A stretch of DNA of 64,000 nt from NCBI RefSeq assembly GCF_003943815.1, contig NZ_RJNA01000006.1, positions 84,823 through 148,822 on the forward strand, given 5' to 3'. How positions within the stretch are numbered: position 1 is the stretch's first letter; the number at the start of each line of letters is the position of its first letter. Below, piece after piece: positions 47,870 through 57,069 of the stretch. The notes under the pieces were generated by a model, which did not search any database, was not told the origin of the DNA, and saw nothing but the letters and a program-made list of their open reading frames with translations. Source of the stretch: Streptococcus cristatus. Lineage in GTDB: Bacteria; Bacillota; Bacilli; Lactobacillales; Streptococcaceae. The position numbers and the translations under genes are program-made.

Positions 47870-48342
47870 TCACGGGTAAAGCCAGTTGCCCCAGTCCGTG
47901 CGATATTGCGAATGCCGTAAGGACGGATGACTCGTAAGAGCGCTTCGCTCTTTTCTGCATCGCCCGTCATCTGGATAGTGATCGAGCTTGGTGCCACATC
48001 GACTACCGTTGCACGGAAAGGCTGGATAATGGCCAAGATTTCTGCACGCTTAGCAACTGGTGCCGATACCTTGATTAAAATAACTTCTCGCTCTAGGTGA
48101 GGATGATCTGTAATATCTCGCACCCGAATCACATCAATTTGGCGATTAAGCTGCTTGATAATCTGCTCCACTTCATTGAGGGAATTTACATCAATGATAA
48201 TGGTGATCCGAGAAACATTTTCATCCTCTGTCGCACCGACAGAGATACTTTCGATATTGACCTGACGTCTGGAAAGCACACCAGTGAAGCGATTCAGAAC
48301 ACCCGAACGATTCTGGAGTTTAGCTGTCAACATTCTACGCAT
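47866..48342 (-). CDS. ilvN: acetolactate synthase small subunit
   Basis: Regulatory subunit that activates IlvB and confers valine feedback. 158 residues. N-terminal ACT domain (LTAKLQNRSGVLNRFTGVLSRRQ split into LQNRSGVLNRF and the following strand), then the C-terminal half with VTIQMTGDAEKSEALL-like SSITIQMTGDAEK. It overlaps the end of ilvB by 8 bases. Its stop codon lies at the very edge of a BOX element, so the insertion spared the reading frame by a base or two. Confidence 0.96.
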   Translation of the reverse strand: MRRMLTAKLQNRSGVLNRFTGVLSRRQVNIESISVGATEDENVSRITIIIDVNSLNEVEQIIKQLNRQIDVIRVRDITDHPHLEREVILIKVSAPVAKRAEILAIIQPFRATVVDVAPSSITIQMTGDAEKSEALLRVIRPYGIRNIARTGATGFTRD

Positions 48343-50035
48343 GGAACTTCACCCCCAACATCTCATGATTGCTCTTGCCAGCTGGCACCATTGGAAGCAC
48401 GTGCTCCTTGCGGGAAATATCTACCTCTATAAACATCGGTATATCGTCCTTTAGGACTTCCAAATCTTGAGCAATGGTCTCGGGATTATCAAATTTATAG
48501 GATTTGACACCATAAGCCTGAGCCATCAGCTGAAAATCTGGCAAACTGTCAAAGACTGACTCGGAGGTACGCCCATCATAGAAGGCTTCCTGCCACTGGC
48601 GAACCATACCCAACGAATGATTATTGAGCATGATGACCTTAATCGGAATCTTGTAGATATTAAGGATGGCCATCTCTTGATTGGTCATCTGGTAGCCACC
48701 GTCTCCAACGAAGAGAACTACTTCCTTATCTGGATTGGCAATCTTAGCCCCAATCGCTGCTGGAACACCAAAGCCCATGGTTCCAAGACCACCAGACGTA
48801 ACTAACTGACGTTCGTTTCTATAAGGATAATACTGGGCTGTCCACATTTGGTGCTGGCCGACGTCCGTTACCACAATGGCATCGCCCTTGGTCAACTCCC
48901 CCACGCGCTCAATAACAGCCTGAGGTTGGACAACTCGTTCCTTCTTATCATAGGAGCGCACCCGCTCCTTGTCTCGTGTCACCTTTTCTATCCACTTGCT
49001 GGTATTGTTGTGCACTTGCTCTTCTTCAAGCAACATTTGCAAAGCTTTCTTGGCATCTCCTACAATAGGAATATCCACGCTGATTATTTTACCGATCTCT
49101 GCTGGATCGATATCAATGTGGGCCACCTTAGCGCTTTTAGCAAAGGTTTTAGGATTACCAGTCAGACGGTCATCAAAACGACATCCAATGCTAATCATGA
49201 AGTCCGCTTCCGTCATCGCAATATTAGCCGCGAAAGAACCATGCATGCCACCCATACCCAAGAACAAAGGATGATCTGTCGCAATCGTTCCCTGACCCAA
49301 CAATGAGGTCACTACTGGAATCTGATACCGCTCTGCAAAAGCAACCATCTCCGCTGCTGCCCCTGCATAGCTAATACCACCACCAGAAAGAAGAACAGGT
49401 TTTTTAGCCTTGGAAAGCTGTTTAAGAATCTTCTTAATCTGTAATTCATTAGGCTCAATTGTCGGTTGATAGCTTGGCAGATGTAACTGAGTGTCATAGA
49501 TAAAGTCCGTATCCAGCGCTGAGACATCCTTTGGCAAATCAATGACGACTGGCCCTGGACGACCTGTGGTCGCAATATGAATGGCCTCTGTAATGATTCT
49601 TGGTATGTCTGCCGTCTCCCGTACCTGATAATTGTACTTAGTGATGGGAGTAGTAATACCGACAATGTCGGCTTCTTGAAAGGCATCCTTACCAATGCCT
49701 GGTGTCGCTACCTGCCCAGTAAAAACCAAAAGGGGAACACTGTCACTCATAGCATCAGCGATCCCAGTAATAGCATTGGTTGCCCCCGGACCACTGGTTA
49801 CAACGGCCACACCAATTTTCCCAGTAGACTTAGCGTAGCCTTCTGCTTCATGAACACACCCCTGCTCATGGCGACCAAGAATATGGCGGATACCTTTAAA
49901 GCTATAAATAGCATCATAGAGGGGCAAGACTGCACCACCAGGATAGCCAAAAATAGTATCAACACCAAGATTTTTCAAGGTTTCCAAGACCAGCTGCGAG
50001 CCGGACTTAGGAGTTTCTAATTGGATTCTTTCCAT
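48335..50035 (-). CDS. ilvB: acetolactate synthase large subunit
   Basis: ThDP enzyme that makes acetolactate and acetohydroxybutyrate from pyruvate. 566 residues. Catalytic Glu in HEQGCVHEAEGYAKSTG (~50-60), GPGATNAITGIADA, FAD/quinone-binding middle domain, and ThDP/Mg motif VGDGGYQMTNQEMAIL (~445). First gene of ilvBNCA. A CodY-like box lies between its -10 and start codon, so branched-chain amino acids probably repress it. Confidence 0.97.
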   Translation of the reverse strand: MERIQLETPKSGSQLVLETLKNLGVDTIFGYPGGAVLPLYDAIYSFKGIRHILGRHEQGCVHEAEGYAKSTGKIGVAVVTSGPGATNAITGIADAMSDSVPLLVFTGQVATPGIGKDAFQEADIVGITTPITKYNYQVRETADIPRIITEAIHIATTGRPGPVVIDLPKDVSALDTDFIYDTQLHLPSYQPTIEPNELQIKKILKQLSKAKKPVLLSGGGISYAGAAAEMVAFAERYQIPVVTSLLGQGTIATDHPLFLGMGGMHGSFAANIAMTEADFMISIGCRFDDRLTGNPKTFAKSAKVAHIDIDPAEIGKIISVDIPIVGDAKKALQMLLEEEQVHNNTSKWIEKVTRDKERVRSYDKKERVVQPQAVIERVGELTKGDAIVVTDVGQHQMWTAQYYPYRNERQLVTSGGLGTMGFGVPAAIGAKIANPDKEVVLFVGDGGYQMTNQEMAILNIYKIPIKVIMLNNHSLGMVRQWQEAFYDGRTSESVFDSLPDFQLMAQAYGVKSYKFDNPETIAQDLEVLKDDIPMFIEVDISRKEHVLPMVPAGKSNHEMLGVKFHA

Positions 50036-50057
50036 ATTTCCCCTTTCATTTATTTAC

Positions 50058-50072
50058 AATTTTCTAAAAATT
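50058..50072. promoter_or_regulatory. CodY box of ilv operon
   Basis: AATTTTCTAAAAATT matches the CodY consensus AATTTTCWGAAAATT at 14 of 15 positions. It lies just downstream of the ilvB -10, where CodY would act as a roadblock. Confidence 0.8.
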
Positions 50073-50088
50073 CAAAAAGCTTTCTACT

Positions 50089-50116
50089 ATGATAACATTT
50101 TTGAAAAAAATTGCAA
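50089..50116 (-). promoter_or_regulatory. ilvB promoter
   Basis: TTGCAA (50116-50111), 16 bases, extended -10 TGTTATCAT (TATCAT at 50094-50089). No T-box leader was found. Confidence 0.7.
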
Positions 50117-50162
50117 GTATCGCGGATGTTTTTTTTCATTCTGATTGAAAAAGATAAGAAAA

Positions 50163-50188
50163 TCCCGCTAAATCCGAATGTAGCGAGA
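50163..50188 (-). terminator. terminator of ABC/two-component operon
   Basis: TCTCGCTA / TAGCGGGA stem on the minus strand followed by TTTTCTTATCTTTTTC. Confidence 0.8.
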
Positions 50189-50196
50189 TAATTATT

Positions 50197-50796
50197 TTAT
50201 ATCCATCCTTGTTCTTGAGCAATCCGGACAGCTTCCGTACGATTGTCAGCTGCTAGCTTGGTCAGGATGGTCGACATATAGTTGCGAATAGTTCCATTTG
50301 ATAAATAGAGTTTTTCAGCAATTTCTTTATTAGACAGCCCAGTTGCTGCTGCCTCTAAGACTAGAAGTTCCTGATGGGAGAGGGGATTTTTATGAGTCAT
50401 CAGCACTTCCATAAGTTCAGGCGAGTATTCTTTTTGCCCAGCCAAGACAGTGTGGATGGTTTTCATCAGATCCGCAATGCTCCGTTCCTTGAGCACATAG
50501 GCATCCACATCCGCCTTAACCGCTCGCTCAAAATAACCCGGCCGCTTAAAAGTTGTCACAATGATAACCTTGACAGTTGGCTGGTATTCCTTAATCCATT
50601 CTAGAACATCCAGACCTGTCTGATAGGGCATTTCCACATCCAAGATGGCCACATCGACTGGATTGGTCTTGAGTAGCTCCATAGCTTCACGACCATCTGC
50701 CGCTTGAGAAACACTAGTAACATCCGGCTGCAACTGCAAGAGCTGGCTAAGGGCATCCCGCAACATACTCTGATCTTCTGCTAATAATATCTTCAT
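50197..50796 (-). CDS. response regulator, NarL/DesR type
   Basis: 199 residues: receiver domain with phospho-acceptor Asp in [13 protein letters not shown] (~53) and a LuxR-type helix-turn-helix ([20 protein letters not shown], ~153-172). Acts as phosphorylation-dependent transcription factor, probably for its own operon. It overlaps the kinase gene by 4 bases. Closest remembered relatives are DesR and similar regulators paired with ABC exporters. Confidence 0.9.
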   Translation of the reverse strand: MKILLAEDQSMLRDALSQLLQLQPDVTSVSQAADGREAMELLKTNPVDVAILDVEMPYQTGLDVLEWIKEYQPTVKVIIVTTFKRPGYFERAVKADVDAYVLKERSIADLMKTIHTVLAGQKEYSPELMEVLMTHKNPLSHQELLVLEAAATGLSNKEIAEKLYLSNGTIRNYMSTILTKLAADNRTEAVRIAQEQGWI

Positions 50797-51899
50797 CGCT
50801 CGTCCCCTTTAATCTCATACGGCAAGCGCACGCGAATAATGGTTGGCTTGTGATTGCTGATGACCTCCACGCTACCGTCAAGTCCCTCCAAGCGCTCACG
50901 TACCGAATGCAGCTCTCGGCCCGTCACTCGCTTAAAGCCTCGGCCGTCATCTTCAACTTCCAAGATCAAATCTCGGTTCTGACTATACAAATCAATCCTG
51001 GACCTCTTAGCCTCTGCATGCTTGATAATATTGGTTGCTAATTCCAGTAAAATCATACTAATGGTAAACTGCATTTCTGTAGGAATGCTGGCAACATTGA
51101 GCTGATTATGAAGCTCCAAGTCAATATCGCTCATTTCCAGCATGGTTCGGATTGTTGCTAATTCTTCATCCAGCGTCCGCGTCTTGAGATTGTCTACAAT
51201 CCGTCGAACATCTGCCATGGCCTGCTTACTGATCCGTCGCACTTCCTCCATCTCTTTCTCCGCCTGCTCGTAGGCCTCCATTTGCAGGAATTGCTGGGCC
51301 AACTCCGTCTTGACACTGAGCATGGCAAAGGTATGCCCTAGACTATCATGTAAATCCCGTCCGATTCGATTGCGCTCATTTTCCGCTAGAAAGAGATTGA
51401 GCTGAGCATTTTGCTTACTTTTTTCTTCCTTGAGCTGTTCAGCAACTTGGATACGGTGCAGACCCAGCGTCAAGAAATCTGAAAAGAGAAAGGTCGTTGA
51501 GAAAAAGACCAGATAGCCAGTGTTCAATTGATGTTGCAGATACAACCCGACCAGAAGAGCCGGTTGGATAGCTAAGAAACTCCAGAAGCGCCAAGATGTA
51601 AAGGAAATTTCCTTATAATGATAAATTAGAAGATTTGATAAATAAAAAATATACCAAACGAAGCCCACATTCAGCCAAATGGGAGTGTAAAAAATGTAAG
51701 CAAGCATGCCCCACCAGGACAGAGCCTGGTAGAAAGGCTTTTTCTCCGTGAGGATGGTGTAATAGCCCCCGATAAACAATGCTGTCCAAAGCAAAGTCAA
51801 AAGCGGGTATTCACCACTGATGACACCCGCTATTGGAAAGATGATAAAGACCAGAGAAATATGAAACATATGATGTATGTTTTTGAATTTTTCCCACAT
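50793..51899 (-). CDS. sensor histidine kinase, DesK type
   Basis: 368 residues. The N-terminal ~160 residues form about five membrane helices with almost no extracellular domain, so it probably senses the membrane or its own ABC transporter. The HisKA_3 box is [18 protein letters not shown] (phospho-His ~195); the ATPase domain has [12 protein letters not shown] (N-box) and DDGRGF (G-box). The ATG at 51899 ([11 protein letters not shown]) is used with GAGG upstream; a TTG at 51917 would overlap the permease gene. Confidence 0.88.
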   Translation of the reverse strand: MWEKFKNIHHMFHISLVFIIFPIAGVISGEYPLLTLLWTALFIGGYYTILTEKKPFYQALSWWGMLAYIFYTPIWLNVGFVWYIFYLSNLLIYHYKEISFTSWRFWSFLAIQPALLVGLYLQHQLNTGYLVFFSTTFLFSDFLTLGLHRIQVAEQLKEEKSKQNAQLNLFLAENERNRIGRDLHDSLGHTFAMLSVKTELAQQFLQMEAYEQAEKEMEEVRRISKQAMADVRRIVDNLKTRTLDEELATIRTMLEMSDIDLELHNQLNVASIPTEMQFTISMILLELATNIIKHAEAKRSRIDLYSQNRDLILEVEDDGRGFKRVTGRELHSVRERLEGLDGSVEVISNHKPTIIRVRLPYEIKGDER

Positions 51900-51903
51900 A
51901 GAA

Positions 51904-52638
51904 TTATTTAACCTCAATCCGTTTTTTGAGCTGAAGGACTAAAATGCTAAAGAAAATGGTGTAGGCTAGGACGATTAGCATAGCAGACACATTCCAGTCA
52001 TGGTGTTCCAAATAGGAAGAGACCACCTGCATGAGCTGATAGCTCGGCGTTAGCTTGCCGATGGATTGCAACCAGTCTGGAAACATGGTCAGAGGAAACC
52101 AAAGACCACCCAAGACCGCTAAAGCCATATAAACGATATTGCCTACGACCGACATGAGCTGGGCACTGGGCAGGAGACTGATCAAGACACCCATGGCGAT
52201 AAAGACCATACTGCCGACCAAAAGAATTAGAGCAATCGCCAGCCAGTCCATCATGGGCACATTGACTCCACGAACGAAATGTCCGACAGAGAAGACCACG
52301 ATGATGGAAAGCAGAAAGGTCAGTAAAGTACTAAAAAGCTTTGATATATAATATTCTACCATAGAAACAGGCGAATGCTGAATCAATTTTTGCCAGTTAT
52401 TGGTCTTGTCCGACTGCAAGGTGCTAGGAATGCTAAAAAAGGCACTAGACATGATACTAAAAAGTGTCATAGAAAAGAGATAGGTTTGGAGCAAAAGCGC
52501 CGGTACATCAGAACCTGACATCATTCCTGAAAAGATCAGATAGAAAACGCTGGGTAGCCCGATAGAGAGCAGGTAGTAGGCTGCCTGCCGCTTCATCAAA
52601 ATCAGCTCCATTTTCATTAAACTTGTCATATTTTTCAT
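51904..52638 (-). CDS. ABC-2 type exporter permease
   Basis: 244 residues with six membrane helices in the ABC-2 pattern (GLPSVFYLIFSGMMSG, LFSTLLTFLLSIIVVFSVGHF, GNIVYMALAVLGGLWFPLTMFP). Partner of the ATPase encoded just upstream. Substrate unknown; ABC-2 exporters linked to DesKR-like systems are often involved in peptide, lipid or antimicrobial export or resistance. AAGGAG precedes the ATG. It ends a few bases before the kinase gene. Confidence 0.88.
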   Translation of the reverse strand: MKNMTSLMKMELILMKRQAAYYLLSIGLPSVFYLIFSGMMSGSDVPALLLQTYLFSMTLFSIMSSAFFSIPSTLQSDKTNNWQKLIQHSPVSMVEYYISKLFSTLLTFLLSIIVVFSVGHFVRGVNVPMMDWLAIALILLVGSMVFIAMGVLISLLPSAQLMSVVGNIVYMALAVLGGLWFPLTMFPDWLQSIGKLTPSYQLMQVVSSYLEHHDWNVSAMLIVLAYTIFFSILVLQLKKRIEVK

Positions 52639-52650
52639 GATGCTGCTCCT

Positions 52651-53526
52651 TTACTCTTGTGTCGTCTCAAAAATACTATCCAGCAGGGTGCGATTGCGGA
52701 CTTCGATTTCTTCAATCGTACAGCCATGCTCCTGCAGAATTTGCCAGACTTGACTGGCATCCTTGGCCGCAAAAGATAGAGCCTTTTGCTTGATTTCAAT
52801 CTCTTTCACACCAGCTATCTTTTCCACAATTTCTTTATAAGAAAGCGGCAGGGTGAAGTGTTTTTCCTGCTCTTCCTTGCGCATGGCATAAGGCGTGGTG
52901 TCGCGGATGAGCTCTCCCTTATGAAGCACCAAAATCCGGTCAGCTGTATGCTCCACTTCTTCAATGTAGTGGGAAGAATAGACAATGGTCACACCTTGCT
53001 TCTTGAGCTGGTCCACAATTTCCCAGAAATGCTGGCGAGTCGAGGTATCCATGGCCGAAGTCGGTTCATCCAAGAAGAGGATCTTTGGACGGCCAATCAA
53101 GGCTAAGATAAAGGAGAAGAGACGTTTTTGACCACCAGAGAGCTTGGAAGCCAGCTGGTTCTTTTGCTTGTCAGAAAAGCCCAATAAGGCATCGATTTCC
53201 TCTTCAGTCAGGCTATTAGGATAGATAGAGCAAAAGAAAGAGAGGAGTTCCTTGACTTTCAAATCCCCCACCACTGTATTTTCCTGAGGCAAAATGGCAA
53301 CCATCTCTTTTAAACGATTATCCGTCGGCTTTAACCCCTGAACTAGGGCTTGACCAGAAGTCAGGAATTTATCGCCTAGGAGACAATCCATCAGAGTTGT
53401 TTTGCCAGCTCCGTTAGGGCCAATCAGAGCCACACAATCCCCTTCTTCAATGTCAAAGGAAATGTGACGCAAGATTTCCTTTCCCCGAATGCTTTTAGAT
53501 AGCTTTTTCACTTCAATCAATTTCAT
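52651..53526 (-). CDS. ABC exporter ATPase
   Basis: 291 residues. Walker A GPNGAGKTT (~38-46), signature LSGGQKRLFSFI, Walker B ILFLDEPTSAMD, His switch SSHYIEE, then a ~90-residue C-terminal extension common in ABC-2 exporter ATPases. The ATG at 53526 has AAGGAGG close upstream. The first ~14 bases overlap the preceding 64-residue gene, so translation is coupled. Confidence 0.92.
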   Translation of the reverse strand: MKLIEVKKLSKSIRGKEILRHISFDIEEGDCVALIGPNGAGKTTLMDCLLGDKFLTSGQALVQGLKPTDNRLKEMVAILPQENTVVGDLKVKELLSFFCSIYPNSLTEEEIDALLGFSDKQKNQLASKLSGGQKRLFSFILALIGRPKILFLDEPTSAMDTSTRQHFWEIVDQLKKQGVTIVYSSHYIEEVEHTADRILVLHKGELIRDTTPYAMRKEEQEKHFTLPLSYKEIVEKIAGVKEIEIKQKALSFAAKDASQVWQILQEHGCTIEEIEVRNRTLLDSIFETTQE

Positions 53527-53707
53527 GATCTTCCTCCTTAATAAAATCATAGATGAGCGGCCAGATGACAAAGACAACTAGAATCACTCCCCATACTCCT
53601 ATATAAAATTGCCGGGGTAGAAATCCCAACAGAAAACCCGGTATCATCTGAAAACACCATACACCCATTGCAACTCCAATGAATAAGAGGGTCAAGTGCT
53701 TTTTCAT
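53513..53707 (-). CDS. small membrane protein of ABC/two-component operon
   Basis: 64 residues, two membrane helices (~5-25 and ~35-55), charged tail EEDHEID. Unknown family. It overlaps the ATPase gene by 14 bases and starts 2 bases after the end of another small gene. Position suggests an accessory to the exporter or sensor. Confidence 0.75.
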   Translation of the reverse strand: MKKHLTLLFIGVAMGVWCFQMIPGFLLGFLPRQFYIGVWGVILVVFVIWPLIYDFIKEEDHEID

Positions 53708-53709
53708 TT

Positions 53710-53886
53710 CTACTTTGCCCTTCTGCTTAACTTAGCCACTTCCTTTAGGACATAGCTAGCCATTCCTAAGCTAGCAAAAATCTCCCAAGGAAAGCGATAA
53801 AGACTTGCTCCGCTCATTCTCGCCAACTGATAAAACATCATCCCAACAAGACTCAAGACTGCTACCTTTATCAACCATATTTTCAT
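53710..53886 (-). CDS. 58-residue membrane protein heading the operon
   Basis: Short reading frame, easy to miss. It encodes 58 residues starting MKIWLIKVAVLSLVGMMF, with a second hydrophobic segment (FPWEIFASLGMASYVL) and a basic end (LSRRAK). GGGAG lies 7 bases before the ATG and the stop codon is 2 bases before the next gene. Spacing, ribosome site and the TATAAT about 35 bases upstream of its start support a real first gene of the operon. No family recognised. Confidence 0.7.
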   Translation of the reverse strand: MKIWLIKVAVLSLVGMMFYQLARMSGASLYRFPWEIFASLGMASYVLKEVAKLSRRAK

Positions 53887-53920
53887 GTAACTACTCCCTA
53901 TTTCTTCATTTCTTACTTGT

Positions 53921-53985
53921 ATTATAAAACTTCCTGCATCTTCCGACTAGATGATTTTGTCACTAGACCATATGACAAATGTCAT
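53921..53985 (-). promoter_or_regulatory. activator-type promoter of ABC/two-component operon
   Basis: A perfect TATAAT (53926-53921) lacks a recognisable -35. About 32-60 bases further upstream lie TGTCA/TGACA half-sites at 53958-53962, 53973-53977 and 53980-53984, the last two forming the palindrome ATGACA-aa-TGTCAT (53972-53985). This is the usual place for a NarL-type activator. Confidence 0.55.
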
Positions 53986-54000
53986 GGTTTCAGGCAACAA

Positions 54001-54026
54001 AAAAAGACGAGATGACTCGCCTTTTA
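54001..54026 (-). terminator. terminator of lipoprotein gene
   Basis: GGCGAG-tcat-CTCGTC with AAAA before and TTTTTTT after on the minus strand. Confidence 0.8.
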
Positions 54027-54033
54027 AATATTC

Positions 54034-54630
54034 TTATTCTTCTTTCAAGCCGCCTAATTTCATACCTAAAATAAACATTGAAGGAGAGGCGTCTTTTATG
54101 TCATTAAGTCCCAATTCTTTAAAGAAAGATAGGCTTGCTACTTTCGCTATATCCATTTTCTCAAAATCCAGATCAACTATGGCCTGTAATTTCTTATCAG
54201 CTGTTACGGAGTATTCAATCGTCACTCCTTCCATATTCCTAGCTTCCACGTAGTTTGGTTCTGATTCCATTCCTTCTCGAATGATAGCTGTCATTTCCTC
54301 TGGGCTCATAGTAGCTGCAGCACCACTGGCTTCTTCTGGCAAATTACTCAACAGTTCCATTCGAAGTTTCAAGAGTTTATCTCCTCGATAGGTCACCGTA
54401 TCACGATGATGGATGCCTTTGAGGTCTCCGACCAAGGTTTTAGAGACAATAGCTGTACTTTCAGAAGAAGCACTCGTAGAGGAGTCACTTGAGCTTGAGC
54501 TCGAGCTAGAACTTGTTTTAGCAACTTTTGATTCAGCTGGAACTTTCGGACGATGCTTGCCAGATTTTGGAAAGACGCAACCTGTCAATAACACAGAAGC
54601 AGAAATAACTAGAATAAATAACTTTTTCAT
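54034..54630 (-). CDS. lipoprotein, probable YehR/DUF1307 family
   Basis: 198 residues. Lipoprotein signal with lipobox VLLTGC (Cys ~18), then a Ser-rich linker (about 20 serines, residues ~38-58), then a globular domain with DTVTYRGDKLLKLRMEL and VTIEYSVTADKKLQAIVDLDFEK that resembles DUF1307/YehR lipoproteins. Function unknown. The ATG at 54630 has AAAGG upstream; the longer frame to 54675 puts 15 polar residues before the signal and is rejected. It follows fakA, from which repeat copy 4 separates it. Confidence 0.78.
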   Translation of the reverse strand: MKKLFILVISASVLLTGCVFPKSGKHRPKVPAESKVAKTSSSSSSSSSDSSTSASSESTAIVSKTLVGDLKGIHHRDTVTYRGDKLLKLRMELLSNLPEEASGAAATMSPEEMTAIIREGMESEPNYVEARNMEGVTIEYSVTADKKLQAIVDLDFEKMDIAKVASLSFFKELGLNDIKDASPSMFILGMKLGGLKEE

Positions 54631-54712
54631 AGTACACCTTTTCTTTTTATTTTTTCCAGTATACCATAATGCCACTATCTTGTCTAAATCTTACATATAA
54701 AAAAATCAAAAA

Positions 54713-54885
54713 GCTGGGACAAAAGTCCCAGCCTCTCAATTGTCTTTGGATTGTCGAGCAAGACGCGGTGGTTGAGTGGGCTCTAATACGCTGATTTCAT
54801 CAACTTTTACAGCCCTACTCAACTGTGCGGAGGTGGGACGACGAAATCGAATTCTAACGAATTACCGATTTCTGTCCCACTCTCA
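54713..54885 (+). repeat. structured intergenic repeat, copy 4
   Basis: Same element as at 5857. Terminal hairpin GCTGGGAC-aaaa-GTCCCAGC is perfect and on the minus strand is followed by TTTTTGATTTTTTT, a strong terminator for fakA. The other end lies 6 bases before the fakA stop codon. Unlike the other copies it lies between genes on the same strand (fakA and the lipoprotein gene). Confidence 0.88.
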
Positions 54886-54891
54886 AATAAA

Positions 54892-56556
54892 TTATTCTAC
54901 ACTAAAAATATATGGATAAACTGGCTGATTTCCTTGGTGGATCTCGACTTCTAGATCTTCATATTCTTCCATTAGATCTTGAGCCAAGCCATTTGCTAAT
55001 TCCTCGTCACCATCTTCACCGATATAGATAGAAACAATTTCACTGTCCTCATCCAACATCTTCGCAAAAGTTGCCTTCAGAGTTGTCAACATATCTGGAT
55101 TTGACACAAGGATTTTGCCATCAACCATACCCAAGTTATCATTTTCATGGATTTCGAGGCCATCAATGGTCGTATCACGAACTGCAGTCGTAATGCTACC
55201 GCTGACCACGTCGCTCAAGGCAGCTGTCATTCGCTCATGGTTCTCTTCAATGGTTTTTCCACTATCAAAGGCCAAAAGACTTGTCAAACCTTGAGGAAGC
55301 GTGCGTGTTTCAATGACAGTCGTCGGTTGCTCAAGCACTTCTGCCGCAGATTGAGCTGCCATAAAGATATTTTTGTTGTTTGGCAAGAAAATGATATTGC
55401 GCGCATTCACCTGGTCAACAGCCTTGATAAAGTCCTCTGTAGAAGGGTTCATAGTCTGACCACCAGAAATGATATAATCCACGCCCTGAGCCTTGAAGAT
55501 TTCAGCAAGACCTTCACCAGCTACTACTGCAATAATAGCGTACTCTTTTTCTTCAGCTGGTTTAGCAGATTTTTCTTCCTTTTCAAGCTGGGCTTCGTGC
55601 TGGTTGCGCATATTGTCCACTTTTACCTTGACAAGGCTACCATACTTCAGCCCTTCTTGCATAACAAGACCTGGATCTTCTGTATGGACGTGCACTTTCA
55701 CGATTTCATCATCATTAACTACCAGCAATGAATCGCCAAGCTCATTCAAATAATTACGGAATTCATCATAGTCAAAGTCCTTGACATAGGTTGGTCCTTG
55801 CTTCAAAGCCACCATGATTTCTGTACAATAACCAAAAGTGATGTCTTCTGTCGCCACGTGGCCTGCTACAGACTTGTGGTGTTCAGCATTGATCATCTGG
55901 CTCATCGTAGCCGGAGTCGCTTGGAAATCTTCTGATGCGATGTATTCGCCAGTCAGAGCAGATAGGAAGCCTTCATAGATAAAGACCAAACCTTGACCAC
56001 CAGAGTCCACAACGCCAACTTCCTTGAGAACTGGCAACATATCTGGCGTTTTAGCAAGGGCAGCCTTTGCTCCTTCAAGAGCCGCTTTCATAACTTCGAC
56101 AGCATCATTTGTCGCTTCAGCTTTCTTTTTAGCACCAATGGCCGCACCACGAGAAACAGTCAGAATTGTTCCCTCAACTGGCTTCATAACAGCCTTATAG
56201 GCCACTTCTACACCAGATTGGAAAGCAAGAGCCAAAGCTTGTCCATCAAGCTCATCTTTGCCTTTTACGCTTTGCGAAAAACCACGGAAGAGTTGAGACG
56301 TGATAACACCAGAGTTCCCACGCGCACCCATCAAGAGTCCCTTGGCAAAGATAGCGGCCACTTCACCAACTGTTGATGCTGACTTATCAGCTACTTCTTT
56401 GGCACCATTTTCAATGGTCATGCCCATATTCGTTCCTGTGTCACCATCTGGAACTGGGAAAACATTTAAAGAATTGACATATTCAGCCTGTTTATTTAAA
56501 CGAGTTGATGCCGCCTGCACCATTTCTTGAAATAAACTAGTAGTAATATTTGACAC
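54892..56556 (-). CDS. fakA: fatty acid kinase subunit FakA (DAK-like)
   Basis: 554 residues. N-terminal DhaL-type ATP-binding domain (~1-200) with the Mg/ATP motif VFPVPDGDTGTNMGMT and MGARGNSGVITSQLFRG, then a middle domain and a C-terminal DAK1-like domain (~330-554) with GDGD-type turns. With DegV-type FakB proteins it phosphorylates exogenous fatty acids for phospholipid synthesis. The tight pairing with an asp23-type gene 2 bases upstream is conserved in Firmicutes (yloU-yloV). Confidence 0.92.
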   Translation of the reverse strand: MSNITTSLFQEMVQAASTRLNKQAEYVNSLNVFPVPDGDTGTNMGMTIENGAKEVADKSASTVGEVAAIFAKGLLMGARGNSGVITSQLFRGFSQSVKGKDELDGQALALAFQSGVEVAYKAVMKPVEGTILTVSRGAAIGAKKKAEATNDAVEVMKAALEGAKAALAKTPDMLPVLKEVGVVDSGGQGLVFIYEGFLSALTGEYIASEDFQATPATMSQMINAEHHKSVAGHVATEDITFGYCTEIMVALKQGPTYVKDFDYDEFRNYLNELGDSLLVVNDDEIVKVHVHTEDPGLVMQEGLKYGSLVKVKVDNMRNQHEAQLEKEEKSAKPAEEKEYAIIAVVAGEGLAEIFKAQGVDYIISGGQTMNPSTEDFIKAVDQVNARNIIFLPNNKNIFMAAQSAAEVLEQPTTVIETRTLPQGLTSLLAFDSGKTIEENHERMTAALSDVVSGSITTAVRDTTIDGLEIHENDNLGMVDGKILVSNPDMLTTLKATFAKMLDEDSEIVSIYIGEDGDEELANGLAQDLMEEYEDLEVEIHQGNQPVYPYIFSVE

Positions 56557-56558
56557 GA

Positions 56559-56927
56559 TTATTCTCCTACAACTTTAATATTTTGGATATAGACATTCAC
56601 TGTGTGGGCAGTGATCCCAAGTTGATTTTCCAAACTAAACTTAACGCGTTCTTGGATATTCTTGGAAACTTCACTGATTTTAATGCCGTAGCTCAAAACG
56701 GTATAAACATCAACTGCAATACCACCATCCTCAGACGTTTTTACTACCACACCCTTGGCATAGTTTTCTTTACCCAAAAGAGCTTGAAAGTTATCTTTAA
56801 TTGCATTTTTGCTGGCCATTCCAACCACACCAAAAATTTCGGTTGCTGCACCGCCAACGATTGTCGCAATCACGTCATCAGTCAGCTCAATTTGACCATC
56901 TTTTGTATTGATTTTTACAGTCATCAC
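56559..56927 (-). CDS. Asp23/Gls24 family protein, YloU type
   Basis: 122 residues, Asp23 domain: INTKDGQIELTDDVIATIVGGAA, then VDVYTVLSYGIKISEVSKNIQERV. The paralogue characteristically next to fakA; it ends 2 bases before fakA. Shorter and distinct from the asp23 gene beside nusB. Role uncertain, possibly linking envelope state to lipid metabolism. Confidence 0.9.
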   Translation of the reverse strand: MMTVKINTKDGQIELTDDVIATIVGGAATEIFGVVGMASKNAIKDNFQALLGKENYAKGVVVKTSEDGGIAVDVYTVLSYGIKISEVSKNIQERVKFSLENQLGITAHTVNVYIQNIKVVGE

Positions 56928-57030
56928 TCGTACCTCAAAAGTATTTTATAGTTTATTTTACCATATTTTAGACAGAGTGTAAAAGAGGAAGGACAGAAAT
57001 AAACTGTCTAGTCTGAAAATTCAACAACAA

Positions 57031-57066
57031 AAAAGGGAAGGAATAAATCTTTCCAATCCCTTTCAT
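57031..57066 (-). terminator. rpmB terminator
   Basis: AAAGGGA..GGAA / TTCC..TCCCTTTTTT stem with T-run on the minus strand, just after rpmB. Confidence 0.75.
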
Positions 57067-57069
57067 GTA

